The notes beneath the pieces are model-generated. The model made no database searches. It had not been told where the DNA came from and saw only the letters and a list, made by a program, of their open reading frames with translations. Positions 1 to 8,852 of a stretch of 64,000 nt of DNA are shown piece after piece. This stretch comes from Allorhizobium ampelinum S4 (lineage in GTDB: Bacteria; Pseudomonadota; Alphaproteobacteria; Rhizobiales; Rhizobiaceae): positions 499,001 through 563,000 of the forward strand of contig NC_011989.1 of assembly GCF_000016285.1 (NCBI RefSeq). Direction: 5' to 3'. How positions within the stretch are numbered: position 1 is the stretch's first letter; the number at the start of each line of letters is the position of its first letter. A program made the position numbers and the translations under genes.

Positions 1-2
1 AA

Positions 3-578
3 TGCGAGGTTCAGGCCGTGCCCTTTTCCGATATGGAAATCGCGTTGCTGAGCAAGCATGGCGATGCTGCGGTGGCGGGCATGGCGGTGACGGCAGGGTT
101 GCGGCGGGATTTTGCCTTTTCCAGACCTTATCTGATGTTGCCGGCCCGTTTCGTTGTGCCGCGTGACAATCTCGGCAAGGCCGATACGCCTGCGGCATTG
201 GCCGGAAAGCCGGTTGGTATCGTCACGGGCACGGCGCAGGAGGCCATGCTGAAAGCATTTTTCCCGGCGATCACGCCGGTGGGTTTTGCCGATCAGGCCG
301 CCTTGATGGATGCGCTGAAACAGAAAAAAATCCAGGCGGCCTTCGCCGATGGATTGCAGCTCTCGTTTTGGCTGGCCAGTGCCTCATCCGCCCAATGCTG
401 CGCTTTCCTGGGAGGCCCTTTTCTATCGCAGCAGTTTCTCGGCGAAGGCATGACCATCATGGTGCGCAAGGAAGACGGCTTTCTGGCCGCCGCCTTTGAC
501 TATGCGCTGGTCTCCCTGTCGCGCAAGGGCAGGCTGGACGAATTGTCCCGCCGGTATTTTGCCGAGGGATTTTACTGA
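3..578 (+). CDS. Family-3 extracellular solute-binding protein, C-terminal part
   Basis: The reading frame is open from the window edge and ends at a TGA at 576-578, so only the C-terminal ~191 residues are present. The sequence has the layout of the second lobe of periplasmic amino-acid-binding proteins (SBP_bac_3): a strand-turn motif VGIVTGTAQEAML, a segment IQAAFADGLQLSFWL that typically lines the ligand cleft, and a C-terminal RKGRLDELSRRYF helix typical of these receptors. The true start lies left of the window; the GTG at 18 is internal. Ligand cannot be told. Known for the family: ABC importer receptors or periplasmic sensor-like domains. Confidence 0.75.
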   Translation, partial: CEVQAVPFSDMEIALLSKHGDAAVAGMAVTAGLRRDFAFSRPYLMLPARFVVPRDNLGKADTPAALAGKPVGIVTGTAQEAMLKAFFPAITPVGFADQAALMDALKQKKIQAAFADGLQLSFWLASASSAQCCAFLGGPFLSQQFLGEGMTIMVRKEDGFLAAAFDYALVSLSRKGRLDELSRRYFAEGFY

Positions 579-597
579 AATATCTCAAGCAGGTGTT

Positions 598-1011
598 TTA
601 TGGCTTGCGATAGCGCGCAATGGCGCTGCGCTCGATGGCCGCGCAGGTCAGCTTGTCCAGGCCAAGACGATCCCGCAGCAATTGCAGCAGGCGGATTTCC
701 TCTGGCAGGACGGTATGATCGACAGCGGCGACTTCGACGGCCAGCGCATAGGCCGTATCGTAAAGCCGTTCCGGCAGCGCGTCGCGGATGGTTTCCAGGG
801 TGATGTCCAGTCCTTCCGGCCCAGCCAGCATGGCACCGCAGCGTCTGGCCACATCCAATACGGTGCTTTTATCGAAGCCTTCAAAGACCGGCGTGCTGGA
901 GACCAGATTGCCGATCCGCTCAAGTTCCCGGTCATCCATGGCATTGTCGACGGCCGAGGTCATCACCATTGCGAAAATCAGGGCATCCTGAAGGGTCACC
1001 TGGGGGGTCAT
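598..1011 (-). CDS. TerB-family tellurite-resistance-like protein
   Basis: A 137-residue, all-helical acidic protein with the TerB-like pattern: ALIFAMVMTSAVDNAMDDRE near residues 10-28 and AVEVAAVDHTVLPEEIRLL near residues 90-110, the two acidic repeats that bind metal in TerB structures. TerB domains in many alphaproteobacteria are stand-alone cytoplasmic proteins not linked to tellurite. The ATG at 1011 is preceded by a purine-rich AGGAAC at suitable distance. No ter operon partners are nearby, so a stress role is only family-based inference. Confidence 0.75.
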   Translation of the reverse strand: MTPQVTLQDALIFAMVMTSAVDNAMDDRELERIGNLVSSTPVFEGFDKSTVLDVARRCGAMLAGPEGLDITLETIRDALPERLYDTAYALAVEVAAVDHTVLPEEIRLLQLLRDRLGLDKLTCAAIERSAIARYRKP

Positions 1012-1185
1012 GGAAATTCTGTTCCTGTCATTTGCTTTATCGTCTTGGGCTTATCTTATGGGCCATCTGGATATGGCCGAAGACCGGTTCGCCTTGAAGA
1101 ATGGCGATTGCCATCTGCCGTTTCAAGAGGCTGGCATTCTGCCTCAGCAGGCCCCTGCAAAAAATCGATGAATGGCAAATAATTC

Positions 1186-1860
1186 CTACTGGCTGACCCA
1201 GATGATTCGGGCGATCCATTCGACGTCCTGCATATCCAATACCCGGTTCGGATGGTCGGGATTGATCGAAATGAGATCAACGGTCCGCGCCGTCTGGCGG
1301 CCCAGTACCTTGGCCATGACCTCGCCATCGCAGGTTTTGACGACGACCCGGTCGCCCCGGCGCACAGGCGCACCTGGCTCAACGATCAGAATATCGCCAT
1401 CGCGATAAAGTGGCTTCATACTGTCGCCCTGAATTTCCAGGGCATAGACGCCTGGCTTGGCGGAGGTCGGTAAATCCACCAGATCCCAGCCTTGTCCGGC
1501 TGGAAAACCGCCATCGTCAAAAAAACCGCCCGAGCCCGCCTGGGCCAAGCCAAGCAGCGGTATAGTGCCGATCTGCGGCGGAAAATTGCCATCCGGCAAT
1601 GTCTCGTGAACGGCATTGACCTGATGGTTGTCATTGCTGATCAGCGTGACGAATTGATCGATCCGCGCACCTGTCGCTTCCAGCACCTTAGCGATGGATT
1701 CGGTCGATGGCCAGCGCATGCGTCCATCCGGCCCGACCCGCTTGGACTTGTTGAACGAGGTTGGATCAAGGCCGGCCTTTCGGGCCAGCCCGGACGGCGT
1801 CAGATGATACTGCTCGGCAAGCCGGTCAATCGCATTCCAGATTGTCTCGTGTGAAAGCAT
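1186..1860 (-). CDS. HTH / S24-family (LexA-like) transcriptional repressor
   Basis: Residues 1-75 form an XRE-like helix-turn-helix (LTPSGLARKAGLDPTSFNKS). Residues about 110-224 form an S24 peptidase domain with the nucleophile serine in GDSMKP and the general-base lysine in VVVKTCDGEVMAK, as in LexA, UmuD and CI-type repressors. The protein ends with the hydrophobic IIWVSQ strand usual for the fold. The start at 1860 (MLSHETIW) gives the usual ~224-residue length; an in-frame upstream extension to 1995 has no family support. It may autocleave and derepress targets on damage, which is inferred from the Ser-Lys dyad; targets are unknown. There are no phage genes adjacent, so a chromosomal regulator is likelier than a prophage CI. 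Confidence 0.85.
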   Translation of the reverse strand: MLSHETIWNAIDRLAEQYHLTPSGLARKAGLDPTSFNKSKRVGPDGRMRWPSTESIAKVLEATGARIDQFVTLISNDNHQVNAVHETLPDGNFPPQIGTIPLLGLAQAGSGGFFDDGGFPAGQGWDLVDLPTSAKPGVYALEIQGDSMKPLYRDGDILIVEPGAPVRRGDRVVVKTCDGEVMAKVLGRQTARTVDLISINPDHPNRVLDMQDVEWIARIIWVSQ

Positions 1861-2084
1861 ATCCCGCCAAACCCCGGCATTTATCAGCCGTCGACAAACG
1901 GCTTCGACCCACCTCGCCATATATCGGCCAAATGCGGTCGAGAGTAAAGATCTTGGAGGAATAAAATCCTCGATTGTTCCTGTTTCTGCGCACAAAGCCC
2001 AACTCGCCTCATGCCACGACGATGCGGACTGAGGAGAGCGGGCAGATCGGCATCAGGCGAGGAAGATGAAAGCCAGTCCTGCCC

Positions 2085-2732
2085 TCAAGCGACCATGGCC
2101 ATATTGAGCCGCCCCAGTTGGATGACCGCCTGGGTTCGGCTATCGACCTTGAGCTTGAGCAGAATGGCGGAGACATGCGCCTTGATCGTGGCTTCCGAAA
2201 CGCTGAGTTCATAGGCGATCTGCTTGTTCAGCAAGCCTTCGCACAACATGCCGAGCACCCGGTTCTGCTGAGGGGTCAGTGTGCGCAGCCGTGCCATGAT
2301 ATCGGCCAGCTCAGGGTCCTGTTCCTGATCCTCGACATAGGATGAAGGCGTGAAGATATCGCCGTTCAGCACGGTCTGGATCGCGGAGCGAATGTCATCG
2401 ATGCCAGAGGATTTGGAAATGAAACCGGAAGCGCCAAGCTCCAGCGAGCGGCGGATCGTGGCGCAATCGTCGGTGGCCGAACAGATAATGATCGGCAGGC
2501 TGGAAAACTCCGCACGCAAGGCCATCAGGCCGGAAAAGCCGCTGACGCCTGGCATGGCCAGATCAAGCAGCAGGACATCGGCATCCGGATGCTGATCCGC
2601 CGCCAGTCGGGCCGCCTCGAAATCGCCAGCTTCGACAATGTCCTGCCTGCCATCCATGCCGCTCACGGCTTGCCGGAGCGCGCCGCGAAACAAGGGATGA
2701 TCGTCCGCGATAATGATTGTTTGCTCAGCCAT
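2085..2732 (-). CDS. LuxR/NarL-family response regulator
   Basis: Residues 1-125 form a receiver domain (acidic IIIADDH at the N-terminus, phospho-acceptor Asp57 in LLLDLAMPG, Lys in FISKSS). A linker is followed by a LuxR-type HTH near residues 148-210 (LTPQQNRVLGMLCEGLLNKQ, then SEATIKAHV). The start at 2732 has a strong GGGAGGGGG ribosome site and gives a canonical 215-residue protein. No histidine kinase gene lies beside it, so it is an orphan regulator here. The cognate kinase and targets cannot be read from the window. Confidence 0.88.
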   Translation of the reverse strand: MAEQTIIIADDHPLFRGALRQAVSGMDGRQDIVEAGDFEAARLAADQHPDADVLLLDLAMPGVSGFSGLMALRAEFSSLPIIICSATDDCATIRRSLELGASGFISKSSGIDDIRSAIQTVLNGDIFTPSSYVEDQEQDPELADIMARLRTLTPQQNRVLGMLCEGLLNKQIAYELSVSEATIKAHVSAILLKLKVDSRTQAVIQLGRLNMAMVA

Positions 2733-3179
2733 CGTCTGCCCCCTCCCAAGAGCTTTCGTTGTGCAGCACCGCCCGCGTCTGTCGCGTCGGGATGTTAGTT
2801 TAACGTTTGTTCTGCTGTTTGTGCAAGCGGGAACACCGAGGCCGGCGTCCGATCGCCCAATTCCCGGCTCTAATCCTGTGCTGAAGGGATGCAAGATAGC
2901 ATTCTATTCATAGGGTTGGGTCAGGAATTAAATAATACCATAGATTGCTTTAGGTGAACAATACATCAAGCCGAAAGTGGCGGTTACGAAAATGATCATG
3001 CCTGGAGTGTGCTTTGATATATTGATGCCAGTCACTCCAGGGCTATGTGATGGCCAGCGCCATAGGGGACGAATTCGGTTCATTTCCGCCGTCCGATGCT
3101 GTCTGGCGTGGACAAGTCGTTGCTGTTGGGGCAAACCGGCGCAACGCTCGTGTCCCAAGATCGCGATAAGGATGACATC
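2733..3179. other. Intergenic region between divergent genes, with one inverted repeat
   Basis: No supported gene. It carries the divergent promoters of the response regulator (minus strand) and the DUF952-pyrD operon (plus strand). A 9-bp inverted repeat CCTGGAGTG / CACTCCAGG lies at 3001-3009 and 3033-3041 with a 23-nt loop; it has no following T-run, so it could be an operator or transcript structure rather than a terminator. The middle (about 2900-3000) is AT-rich. Confidence 0.4.
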
Positions 3180-3527
3180 ATGGCAAATGCACTCTACAAG
3201 ATCGTGCCAGACGCCCTCTGGCAAAAGGCCCGTGCCGATGGTGTGTTTGCCGGTGCGCCAATCGATCTCCAGGACGGTTTCATCCATTTTTCCACTGCGA
3301 TCCAGGCGAAGGAAACCGCAAGGCTGCATTTTGCCGGACAACAAGACCTGTTGCTGGTCGCGGTCGATGGGGAGGCACTGGGAGCGGCCCTGATATTTGA
3401 ACCCTCACGCGGCGGCGCGCTGTTTCCGCATCTTTATGCGCCCTTGCCGCTCTCCGCTGTTTTGTGGGAAAAGCCACTGCCGCTTGGAAAAGACGGCCTG
3501 CACCAGTTTCCGGAGGAGATGGCATGA
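3180..3527 (+). CDS. DUF952 domain protein
   Basis: A 115-residue cytoplasmic protein matching the DUF952 family: an N-terminal LYKI segment, the conserved DGFIHFST motif at about residues 35-42, and a late FPHLYAPLPLSAV stretch. Family members have a compact ADP-ribosyltransferase-like fold, but their biochemical function is not established. The start at 3180 has AAGGA seven bases upstream. The stop overlaps the pyrD start by four bases (ATGA), so the two genes are translationally coupled. This arrangement is common in rhizobia and gives no functional link by itself. Confidence 0.85.
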   Translation: MANALYKIVPDALWQKARADGVFAGAPIDLQDGFIHFSTAIQAKETARLHFAGQQDLLLVAVDGEALGAALIFEPSRGGALFPHLYAPLPLSAVLWEKPLPLGKDGLHQFPEEMA

Positions 3528-4615
3528 TCGATCCGTTCAAGCGTTTCGCTCGCCCAGGCCTGTTTCTGTTCGATGCCGAAACCGCCCATGGCCTGTCGAT
3601 TGCCGGGTTGAAAACCAGCCTGATGCCGAAATGCCACTTGCCGGACGATCCCAGGTTGGCGCAGACTGTTGCTGGTCTGCATTTTCCCAACCCACTCGGC
3701 ATGGCGGCAGGCTATGACAAAAACGCTGAAGTGCCGGACGAATTGCTGGGTCTCGGCTTCGGCTTTGCAGAAGTGGGAACGCTGACGCCAAAGCCGCAGG
3801 GCGGTAATCCCAAGCCCCGGATTTTCCGGTTGGTCCGCGATGAGGCCGTCATCAATCGTCTCGGATTTAATAATCAAGGTCATGAGGCTGCCTTTGCCAG
3901 GCTGTCGGCGCGAGCAAGCCGGCCGGGCGTGGTCGGCATCAATATCGGTGCCAATAAGGATGCCGAGGACCGGATTGCCGATTATGTCACGGGCATTCGT
4001 CGCTTTTATCCGCTGGCCAGCTATTTCACCGCCAATATTTCCTCGCCCAACACGCCGGGCCTGCGCGATTTGCAGGCAAAGGATAGTCTCGGTCATCTGC
4101 TGGACGCGGTGCTTGCCGCCCGCGCCGATGAAGCGGCCAAGGCGGGCCGTCGGGTGCCGGTCTTCCTGAAAATCGCCCCTGATCTGACCGAGGAAGGCAT
4201 GGATGACATTGCCGAAGTGGTTCTGGCCCGCGATCTGGATGGGTTGATCGTCTCCAACACCACGCTGTCGCGCGATGGCCTGACGGATACAAGGCAGGCG
4301 GGCGAGGCGGGCGGATTGTCGGGCAAGCCCTTGTTCGAGAAATCGACGGCGGTGCTGGCGCGTATGCGCCACCGGGTTGGCTCGGCCCTGCCGATCATTG
4401 GCGTCGGCGGTGTTTCCTCGGCGCAGACGGCGCTGGAGAAAATCAAGGCCGGTGCCGATCTGGTGCAGCTCTATTCCTGCATGGTGTATGAAGGGCCGGG
4501 CCTGCCCGCCGCCATCGTCAAGGGCCTGTCACAGGCGCTGGACCGCGATGGTATTGCCTCGATTGCGCAACTGCGTGACAGCAGGGTTGATTACTGGCGG
4601 GCGCTGAAGGTCTGA
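3524..4615 (+). CDS. pyrD: Dihydroorotate dehydrogenase (quinone), class 2
   Basis: Oxidises dihydroorotate to orotate at the inner membrane, passing electrons to ubiquinone (fourth step of pyrimidine synthesis). The 363-residue length, the N-terminal amphipathic extension (residues 1-40) and catalytic Ser174 in NISSPNTPGL mark the membrane-associated class 2 enzyme. FMN-site motifs NPLGMAAGYDKN (about 56-67), SNTTLSRDG and IGVGGVSS are present. The start is coupled to the DUF952 stop (ATGA). The 3' end overlaps the convergent MATE gene by 25 bp. Confidence 0.97.
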   Translation: MIDPFKRFARPGLFLFDAETAHGLSIAGLKTSLMPKCHLPDDPRLAQTVAGLHFPNPLGMAAGYDKNAEVPDELLGLGFGFAEVGTLTPKPQGGNPKPRIFRLVRDEAVINRLGFNNQGHEAAFARLSARASRPGVVGINIGANKDAEDRIADYVTGIRRFYPLASYFTANISSPNTPGLRDLQAKDSLGHLLDAVLAARADEAAKAGRRVPVFLKIAPDLTEEGMDDIAEVVLARDLDGLIVSNTTLSRDGLTDTRQAGEAGGLSGKPLFEKSTAVLARMRHRVGSALPIIGVGGVSSAQTALEKIKAGADLVQLYSCMVYEGPGLPAAIVKGLSQALDRDGIASIAQLRDSRVDYWRALKV

Positions 4616-5934
4616 TCGCGGCGGCTTTTGAGCCGCAGCGCCAGGAAAAGGCCGCGAAACGCCAGAAACAGGTTGAGCGCCAGCCATAGGCCGTGATTGC
4701 CTAGCAGCGGCACGAACAGCGCCAGCGCAATAAGATAACCGGCAAAGGCCGCCAGCATCATATTGCGCATATCGCTAGACCAGGCGGCCCCGATGAAGAC
4801 CCCGTCCATCTGGAAGGCCAGCGCCCCGGTCATCGCGGTCATGGCGGCCCAGGGCAGAAACTCGCGTGCCACGCGGCGAACCTCTTCAGCCGTCGTCATC
4901 ATGTCGATGATCGCTCCACCTGCGCCCAGGAAAAACAGCAGGCTGGTGAGCGCCAGTCCGAAGGACCAGAGGCTGGTGAGCCTGACGGCCTGGTCGAAAG
5001 CGGGGCGGTAGCGGGCACCGACAGCCCGGCCAACGATCTGTTCGGCAGCATTGGCAATGCCATCCAGATAGAAGGAGGCAATCATGAAGAAATTCATCAG
5101 CAGCGCATTGGCGGCAAGGGTCACGGCCCCAAAGCCGGTGCCGATCCGGGTCAATACCGTGAAGGCCGCCAGCAGCACGAAGCTACGGATCAGGATATCG
5201 CGGTTGAGGGCAAACAATTGGGCGAGCTTGTTGCGATCCAGCAATTCGGCCAGGGACGGAAACAGTGCCTTGTCGGTGCGGGCCAGAATGATCGCCAACC
5301 CCGCAAGCGTGGCGGTGGCTTCCCCGGCCACGGCCCCCCAGGCGACGCCGGATACGCCCCAGCCAAGATGAAGACCAAGGTAGATTGAAAGCAGAATATT
5401 GACGCCGTTCAGCGCAATTTGCAGGCCAAGCGCCAGCGCGCCTTTGCCGCGCCCCAGGATGAAGCCCATGATGGTGAAGTTGGCGAGCGTCAACGGCCCG
5501 GCCAGGATGCGGGTGGAAAAATAGATCGACGTCACCTCCGCCACCCGTCCCTGTGGCCCCATCAGCGCCAGCCCGGCCTTCAGCAGCAGGGGAGACAGCA
5601 GCAGCAACAGCAGCCCAATGCCCACCGACAATATCATGGAGCGACAGAACACCGCCACCTGATCGCGTGCATCCTGACGGCCATGCGCTTGCGCCACCAG
5701 CGCCGTGGTAGAGGCGCGCAGGAAATTGAGGCTGGCAAACACCAGATCGAACAGCACGGCACCAATTGCCAGGCCCGCAAGCGCTGCGGCTTCGCCGGTT
5801 CGACCAATGACGGCGGTATCGGTAATGCCCAGAAGCGGTGTGGTGATATAGCCAATGGTCATCGGAATGGCGATGGCCAGCACGCCGCGATGGGTCACAC
5901 GAAAAGCGCGGTCGGGGGGATTGGCGATGGTCAT
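4591..5934 (-). CDS. MATE-family efflux transporter (DinF-like)
   Basis: A 447-residue, very hydrophobic protein with about 12 predicted membrane segments in two halves, as in MATE exporters, which expel cationic compounds using Na+ or H+ gradients. The N-terminal GVLAIAIPMTIGYITTPLLG and TAVIGRTGEAAALAGLAIG segments are typical of the DinF branch. The ATG at 5934 has GGAG nearby. It converges on pyrD with a 25-bp overlap of coding ends. Substrate unknown. Confidence 0.92.
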   Translation of the reverse strand: MTIANPPDRAFRVTHRGVLAIAIPMTIGYITTPLLGITDTAVIGRTGEAAALAGLAIGAVLFDLVFASLNFLRASTTALVAQAHGRQDARDQVAVFCRSMILSVGIGLLLLLLSPLLLKAGLALMGPQGRVAEVTSIYFSTRILAGPLTLANFTIMGFILGRGKGALALGLQIALNGVNILLSIYLGLHLGWGVSGVAWGAVAGEATATLAGLAIILARTDKALFPSLAELLDRNKLAQLFALNRDILIRSFVLLAAFTVLTRIGTGFGAVTLAANALLMNFFMIASFYLDGIANAAEQIVGRAVGARYRPAFDQAVRLTSLWSFGLALTSLLFFLGAGGAIIDMMTTAEEVRRVAREFLPWAAMTAMTGALAFQMDGVFIGAAWSSDMRNMMLAAFAGYLIALALFVPLLGNHGLWLALNLFLAFRGLFLALRLKSRRDQTFSARQ

Positions 5935-5977
5935 GAAAGGCTCCAGCAGGCGAGGAACGGCGCGCCGAAGCCCTTTA

Positions 5978-6568
5978 TCACCCGATTCTTAAGCGAATGC
6001 CAGTTGGCGGCGGTCCCATTTCGCTCTCTGGACGTGGCGTGCCGGACAGAACCATGGCCCAATACGGCTTGTTGCCGCGTGACGGTATGCGCGCCACGGC
6101 CACACCCAGCCCGTGATAGGGGCCGAGCATGTTTTCCAGATGATGGGACGAGTTGATCCAGGCCTGCATGGCGGCATCTGCCGTCTGCTGCAACATGGCG
6201 ACATTTTCAGCCGCTGGAAGCTGGACATTTCCTGAGCGCATCCGCGCCCCGAAACTGTCGCCTACACCAATCAGATGTGCCATTTTCTCAGCCTGGGCCA
6301 TGCGATTGGCCTGGAACATCGCGGCCTTGGCGGCCTGCGGATCGCTAACCAGCACCGGCTTGCCGTTCTTCTGGCGTAATGCGTTGACCATCGGCAGAAA
6401 GGCAGCGGTCTCGTCCTCAACATCTGACGGGGCGGAAGGCTTGAGCGCAGGCGTGGCGCAACCGCTCAGCAGGGCTGCAAGCCCAAGGCCGCCCAGCGCC
6501 AAAAGCTCGCGGCGGCCAGCCTTTGGCGTTGAGACGGCCTGGGGCATCAAGAGGGATTTGGATCGCAT
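5978..6568 (-). CDS. CAP-domain (SCP-like) lipoprotein
   Basis: An N-terminal signal with the lipobox LLSGC (Cys at about residue 37) predicts a lipid-anchored envelope protein. The rest is a CAP/SCP-like domain of about 140 residues: LPMVNALRQKNGKPVL near residue 58, then a NVAMLQQT...W.NSSHHLENMLGP block with the paired His residues and a final PYWAMVLSG strand. Bacterial CAP proteins have poorly defined roles. It lies one base beyond the stop of the upstream 88-residue membrane protein, so the two are likely co-transcribed. Confidence 0.85.
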   Translation of the reverse strand: MRSKSLLMPQAVSTPKAGRRELLALGGLGLAALLSGCATPALKPSAPSDVEDETAAFLPMVNALRQKNGKPVLVSDPQAAKAAMFQANRMAQAEKMAHLIGVGDSFGARMRSGNVQLPAAENVAMLQQTADAAMQAWINSSHHLENMLGPYHGLGVAVARIPSRGNKPYWAMVLSGTPRPESEMGPPPTGIRLRIG

Positions 6569-6569
6569 G

Positions 6570-6836
6570 TTATTTCCGCAGATTGAGAAGCCGGATCAGG
6601 ATGAAAACCGGAATGACGATACTGGCGCCCAGCAACAGATAGTCTCCGAACTGGCCGAGTGCCGCAAACCCCTTGTGCCAGACATCCAGGATGAAATGCC
6701 GGATACCCTCAATAATGTCATAGGGGTAAATGCCGAATATCCGCATGACAAAGCCGACGATCACCGAAACGACGAGCAGTTTGATGATCGTTCGGCCAAT
6801 CGAATCGCCCAGAAATCTGTTCACGCCATCGGTCAT
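6570..6836 (-). CDS. Small inner-membrane protein (DUF6460-like)
   Basis: An 88-residue protein with two membrane helices (about residues 18-38 and 63-84), separated by a short amphipathic segment. The N-terminal pattern NRFLGDS and the IYPYDIIEGIR segment resemble the small rhizobial DUF6460 family. A good ribosome site (AGGAGA) precedes the ATG. The stop is one base from the CAP lipoprotein start, indicating an operon. Function unknown. Confidence 0.75.
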   Translation of the reverse strand: MTDGVNRFLGDSIGRTIIKLLVVSVIVGFVMRIFGIYPYDIIEGIRHFILDVWHKGFAALGQFGDYLLLGASIVIPVFILIRLLNLRK

Positions 6837-7005
6837 GGCCTAGTCTCCTGTTTCCCGCTCCGTTGAGCATAGGCCCACATAAGCATTGGATTATGGCGGT
6901 GCAAGCGCGATGAGGGCTGTTGTTGGTGGTGACAAGATTCCGCTTGCGTTTTTCAAGGCTTGCTCCATTGCTCCGCAATCGTATTTTGAGGATCGTTCGA
7001 CATCC

Positions 7006-7986
7006 ATGCACGGCATTCAGCCCGCCTTTGGCCCTCTCTCTCCTGGACAACGCTCTTCCGGCGATATCACTGCTGACCGCCGCGCTGATTATGCCCGGAT
7101 GCTCTCGGAAAGCGGCGATCACGCCGCTGCCGCAGAGCTGATGGAACAGGCGCTGGAACTCGCCCCGGCCTGGGTGGCGGGGTGGTTTCTGCTGGGGGAA
7201 TACCGGGCCAAAGCGGGCTTGATCGAGACGGCAGCGGATGCCTATCGGCAGGTGCTGACACTCGACCCCGAGGATATTTTTGCCGCTGGGCTGAAACTGG
7301 TGCTGATCGGTGCGCAAGCCATGCCGGAAAAGCCGCCGAGCCGCTATGTGGCAGCGCTGTTTGACGATTATGCCGACCGCTTCGACACAGCCCTCGTGGA
7401 CAAGCTGGACTACCGGGTGCCGAAAAAGCTGGCGGCGATGATTTCACGGATTGGTGGTGCGGACCGACGCTATCGCCGCACTGTGGATTTCGGCTGTGGC
7501 ACCGGCTTGCTGGGCATGGAACTGCGGCCATGGGTCGATCACCTTGAGGGCTACGATCTATCCTCGGCCATGCTGACCAAGGCACGGGAAAAACAGATCT
7601 ACGATGATCTGGCGATCGCGGATTTGTCGCTTGATGCGGAGGCCTGCGGTCTGTTTGGTCCCGCAAAGGGCGAGGGAAGAGGGCGGGCGGATCTGGTCAC
7701 GGCAGCCGATGTGCTGATGTATCTCGGCGCATTGTCCGGCGTCTTTTCGCTTGCTGCGGATCTTCTGGAACGGGGCGGCTATTTCGCCTTTTCCGTCGAA
7801 AAACAGCGGGGAGAGGAGAGTTTCAGCCTGGCGCAATCGCTGCGCTACCAGCATAGCGAGGCCTATGTGGTCTGCGAACTGGAAGCCAAAGGCTTTACCC
7901 TGCTCGAAAGCCAGCAGGAGGTCATTCGCATGGATGGCGGAAAACCCATCCAAGGCATTCTGTTTGTTGCGGCCAAGACGGGCTGA
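7006..7986 (+). CDS. TPR plus class I SAM-dependent methyltransferase
   Basis: The N-terminal ~100 residues form tetratricopeptide-like helices (ADYARMLSESGDHAAAAELM; WFLLGEYRAKAGLIETAADA). They are followed by a Rossmann methyltransferase domain with motif I VDFGCGTGLLG near residue 160 and an acidic strand end at LEGYD. The late DVLMYLGAL and YFAFSVEK segments match predicted TPR-containing methyltransferases (COG4976-like). The start is uncertain: 7006 (MHGIQP) is preferred from the domain boundary, but in-frame starts exist up to 6886. Target unknown. Confidence 0.8.
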   Translation: MHGIQPAFGPLSPGQRSSGDITADRRADYARMLSESGDHAAAAELMEQALELAPAWVAGWFLLGEYRAKAGLIETAADAYRQVLTLDPEDIFAAGLKLVLIGAQAMPEKPPSRYVAALFDDYADRFDTALVDKLDYRVPKKLAAMISRIGGADRRYRRTVDFGCGTGLLGMELRPWVDHLEGYDLSSAMLTKAREKQIYDDLAIADLSLDAEACGLFGPAKGEGRGRADLVTAADVLMYLGALSGVFSLAADLLERGGYFAFSVEKQRGEESFSLAQSLRYQHSEAYVVCELEAKGFTLLESQQEVIRMDGGKPIQGILFVAAKTG

Positions 7987-8114
7987 AAGACCGAATATTG
8001 CGATCTTGCCGATAGGTCAGTCTTGCTGACGCAACCCGCTTGAAACCTGCCGGATTTCAGGCATCCTGATAGATAAAGCTGCGGAAAATCCGCCTGTCCA
8101 GATGGAGAATGGTG

Positions 8115-8753
8115 ATGGCATTGATGAGCAATCTGTTCGGCATCTGGAACGATAATCCCACCCGTCACAACCGGGCCGAGGATATCCAGGGCATTATCTG
8201 CGGAACAATGATTTCGGCGCTCGGCCTCTATCTGATTGCCAAGATTGGTCTCGTCACCAGCGGCATCGCGGGTCTTGCCTTCGTCATCCATTACTGGACG
8301 GGCTGGAGCTTCGGTCTGGTGTTCTTCCTGCTCAACATGCCTTTCTACATTCTCTCCATCAAACGGGTCGGCTGGGACTTTACCCTCAAAACCTTCGTGG
8401 CCGTGGCGCTGACCTCGTTTCTCGTCGAAATCGAAAGCCGTTTCATCGTCATCGAGAGCATCAACCCAGTCTGGGGCGCTATCCTCGCGGGTCTCCTGCT
8501 CGGCTTCGGCCTGCTGGCTCTCTACCGCCACCGCGCCAGCCTCGGCGGCATCGGCATCCTCGCGGTCTTCGTCCAGGACCGTTTCGGCATCCAGGCGGGA
8601 TTGGTGCAATTGGCCTTTGATGTCGTGGTCATGGCCCTCGCATTTACCGTGGTCAGCCCGTGGGTGGTTGGCTGCTCGATTATCGGGGCAGTGGTGCTGA
8701 ATGTGTTCGTGCTGATCAACCATCGGTCGGATCGGTATATTGCGTTGCGGTGA
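8115..8753 (+). CDS. YitT-family membrane protein (copy 1)
   Basis: A 212-residue protein with five or six membrane segments and the YitT/DUF161 signature (TSGIAGLAFVIHYWTGWSFG; LYRHRASLGGIGILAVFVQD). It lacks the cytoplasmic DUF2179 domain seen in many Firmicutes homologues. The ATG at 8115 sits seven bases after GGAG, better than the ATG at 8109, which is only one base away. A clear paralogue lies at 30864-31511. Transport function is suspected for the family but not established. Confidence 0.88.
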   Translation: MALMSNLFGIWNDNPTRHNRAEDIQGIICGTMISALGLYLIAKIGLVTSGIAGLAFVIHYWTGWSFGLVFFLLNMPFYILSIKRVGWDFTLKTFVAVALTSFLVEIESRFIVIESINPVWGAILAGLLLGFGLLALYRHRASLGGIGILAVFVQDRFGIQAGLVQLAFDVVVMALAFTVVSPWVVGCSIIGAVVLNVFVLINHRSDRYIALR

Positions 8754-8852
8754 TTAAAAATCACGATGCGGTCTTCCGCCTTCCGTCTTGACCTCAACCT
8801 TTAAATGTCGTGACTACCAGTCCAGGGTTGTAGGTCTCGCTGGAGGGGTGCC

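Noticed and set aside
5419..6156. 245-codon open frame on the plus strand
   Set aside because: Antisense to the MATE and CAP genes, Gln/Arg/His-rich low complexity.
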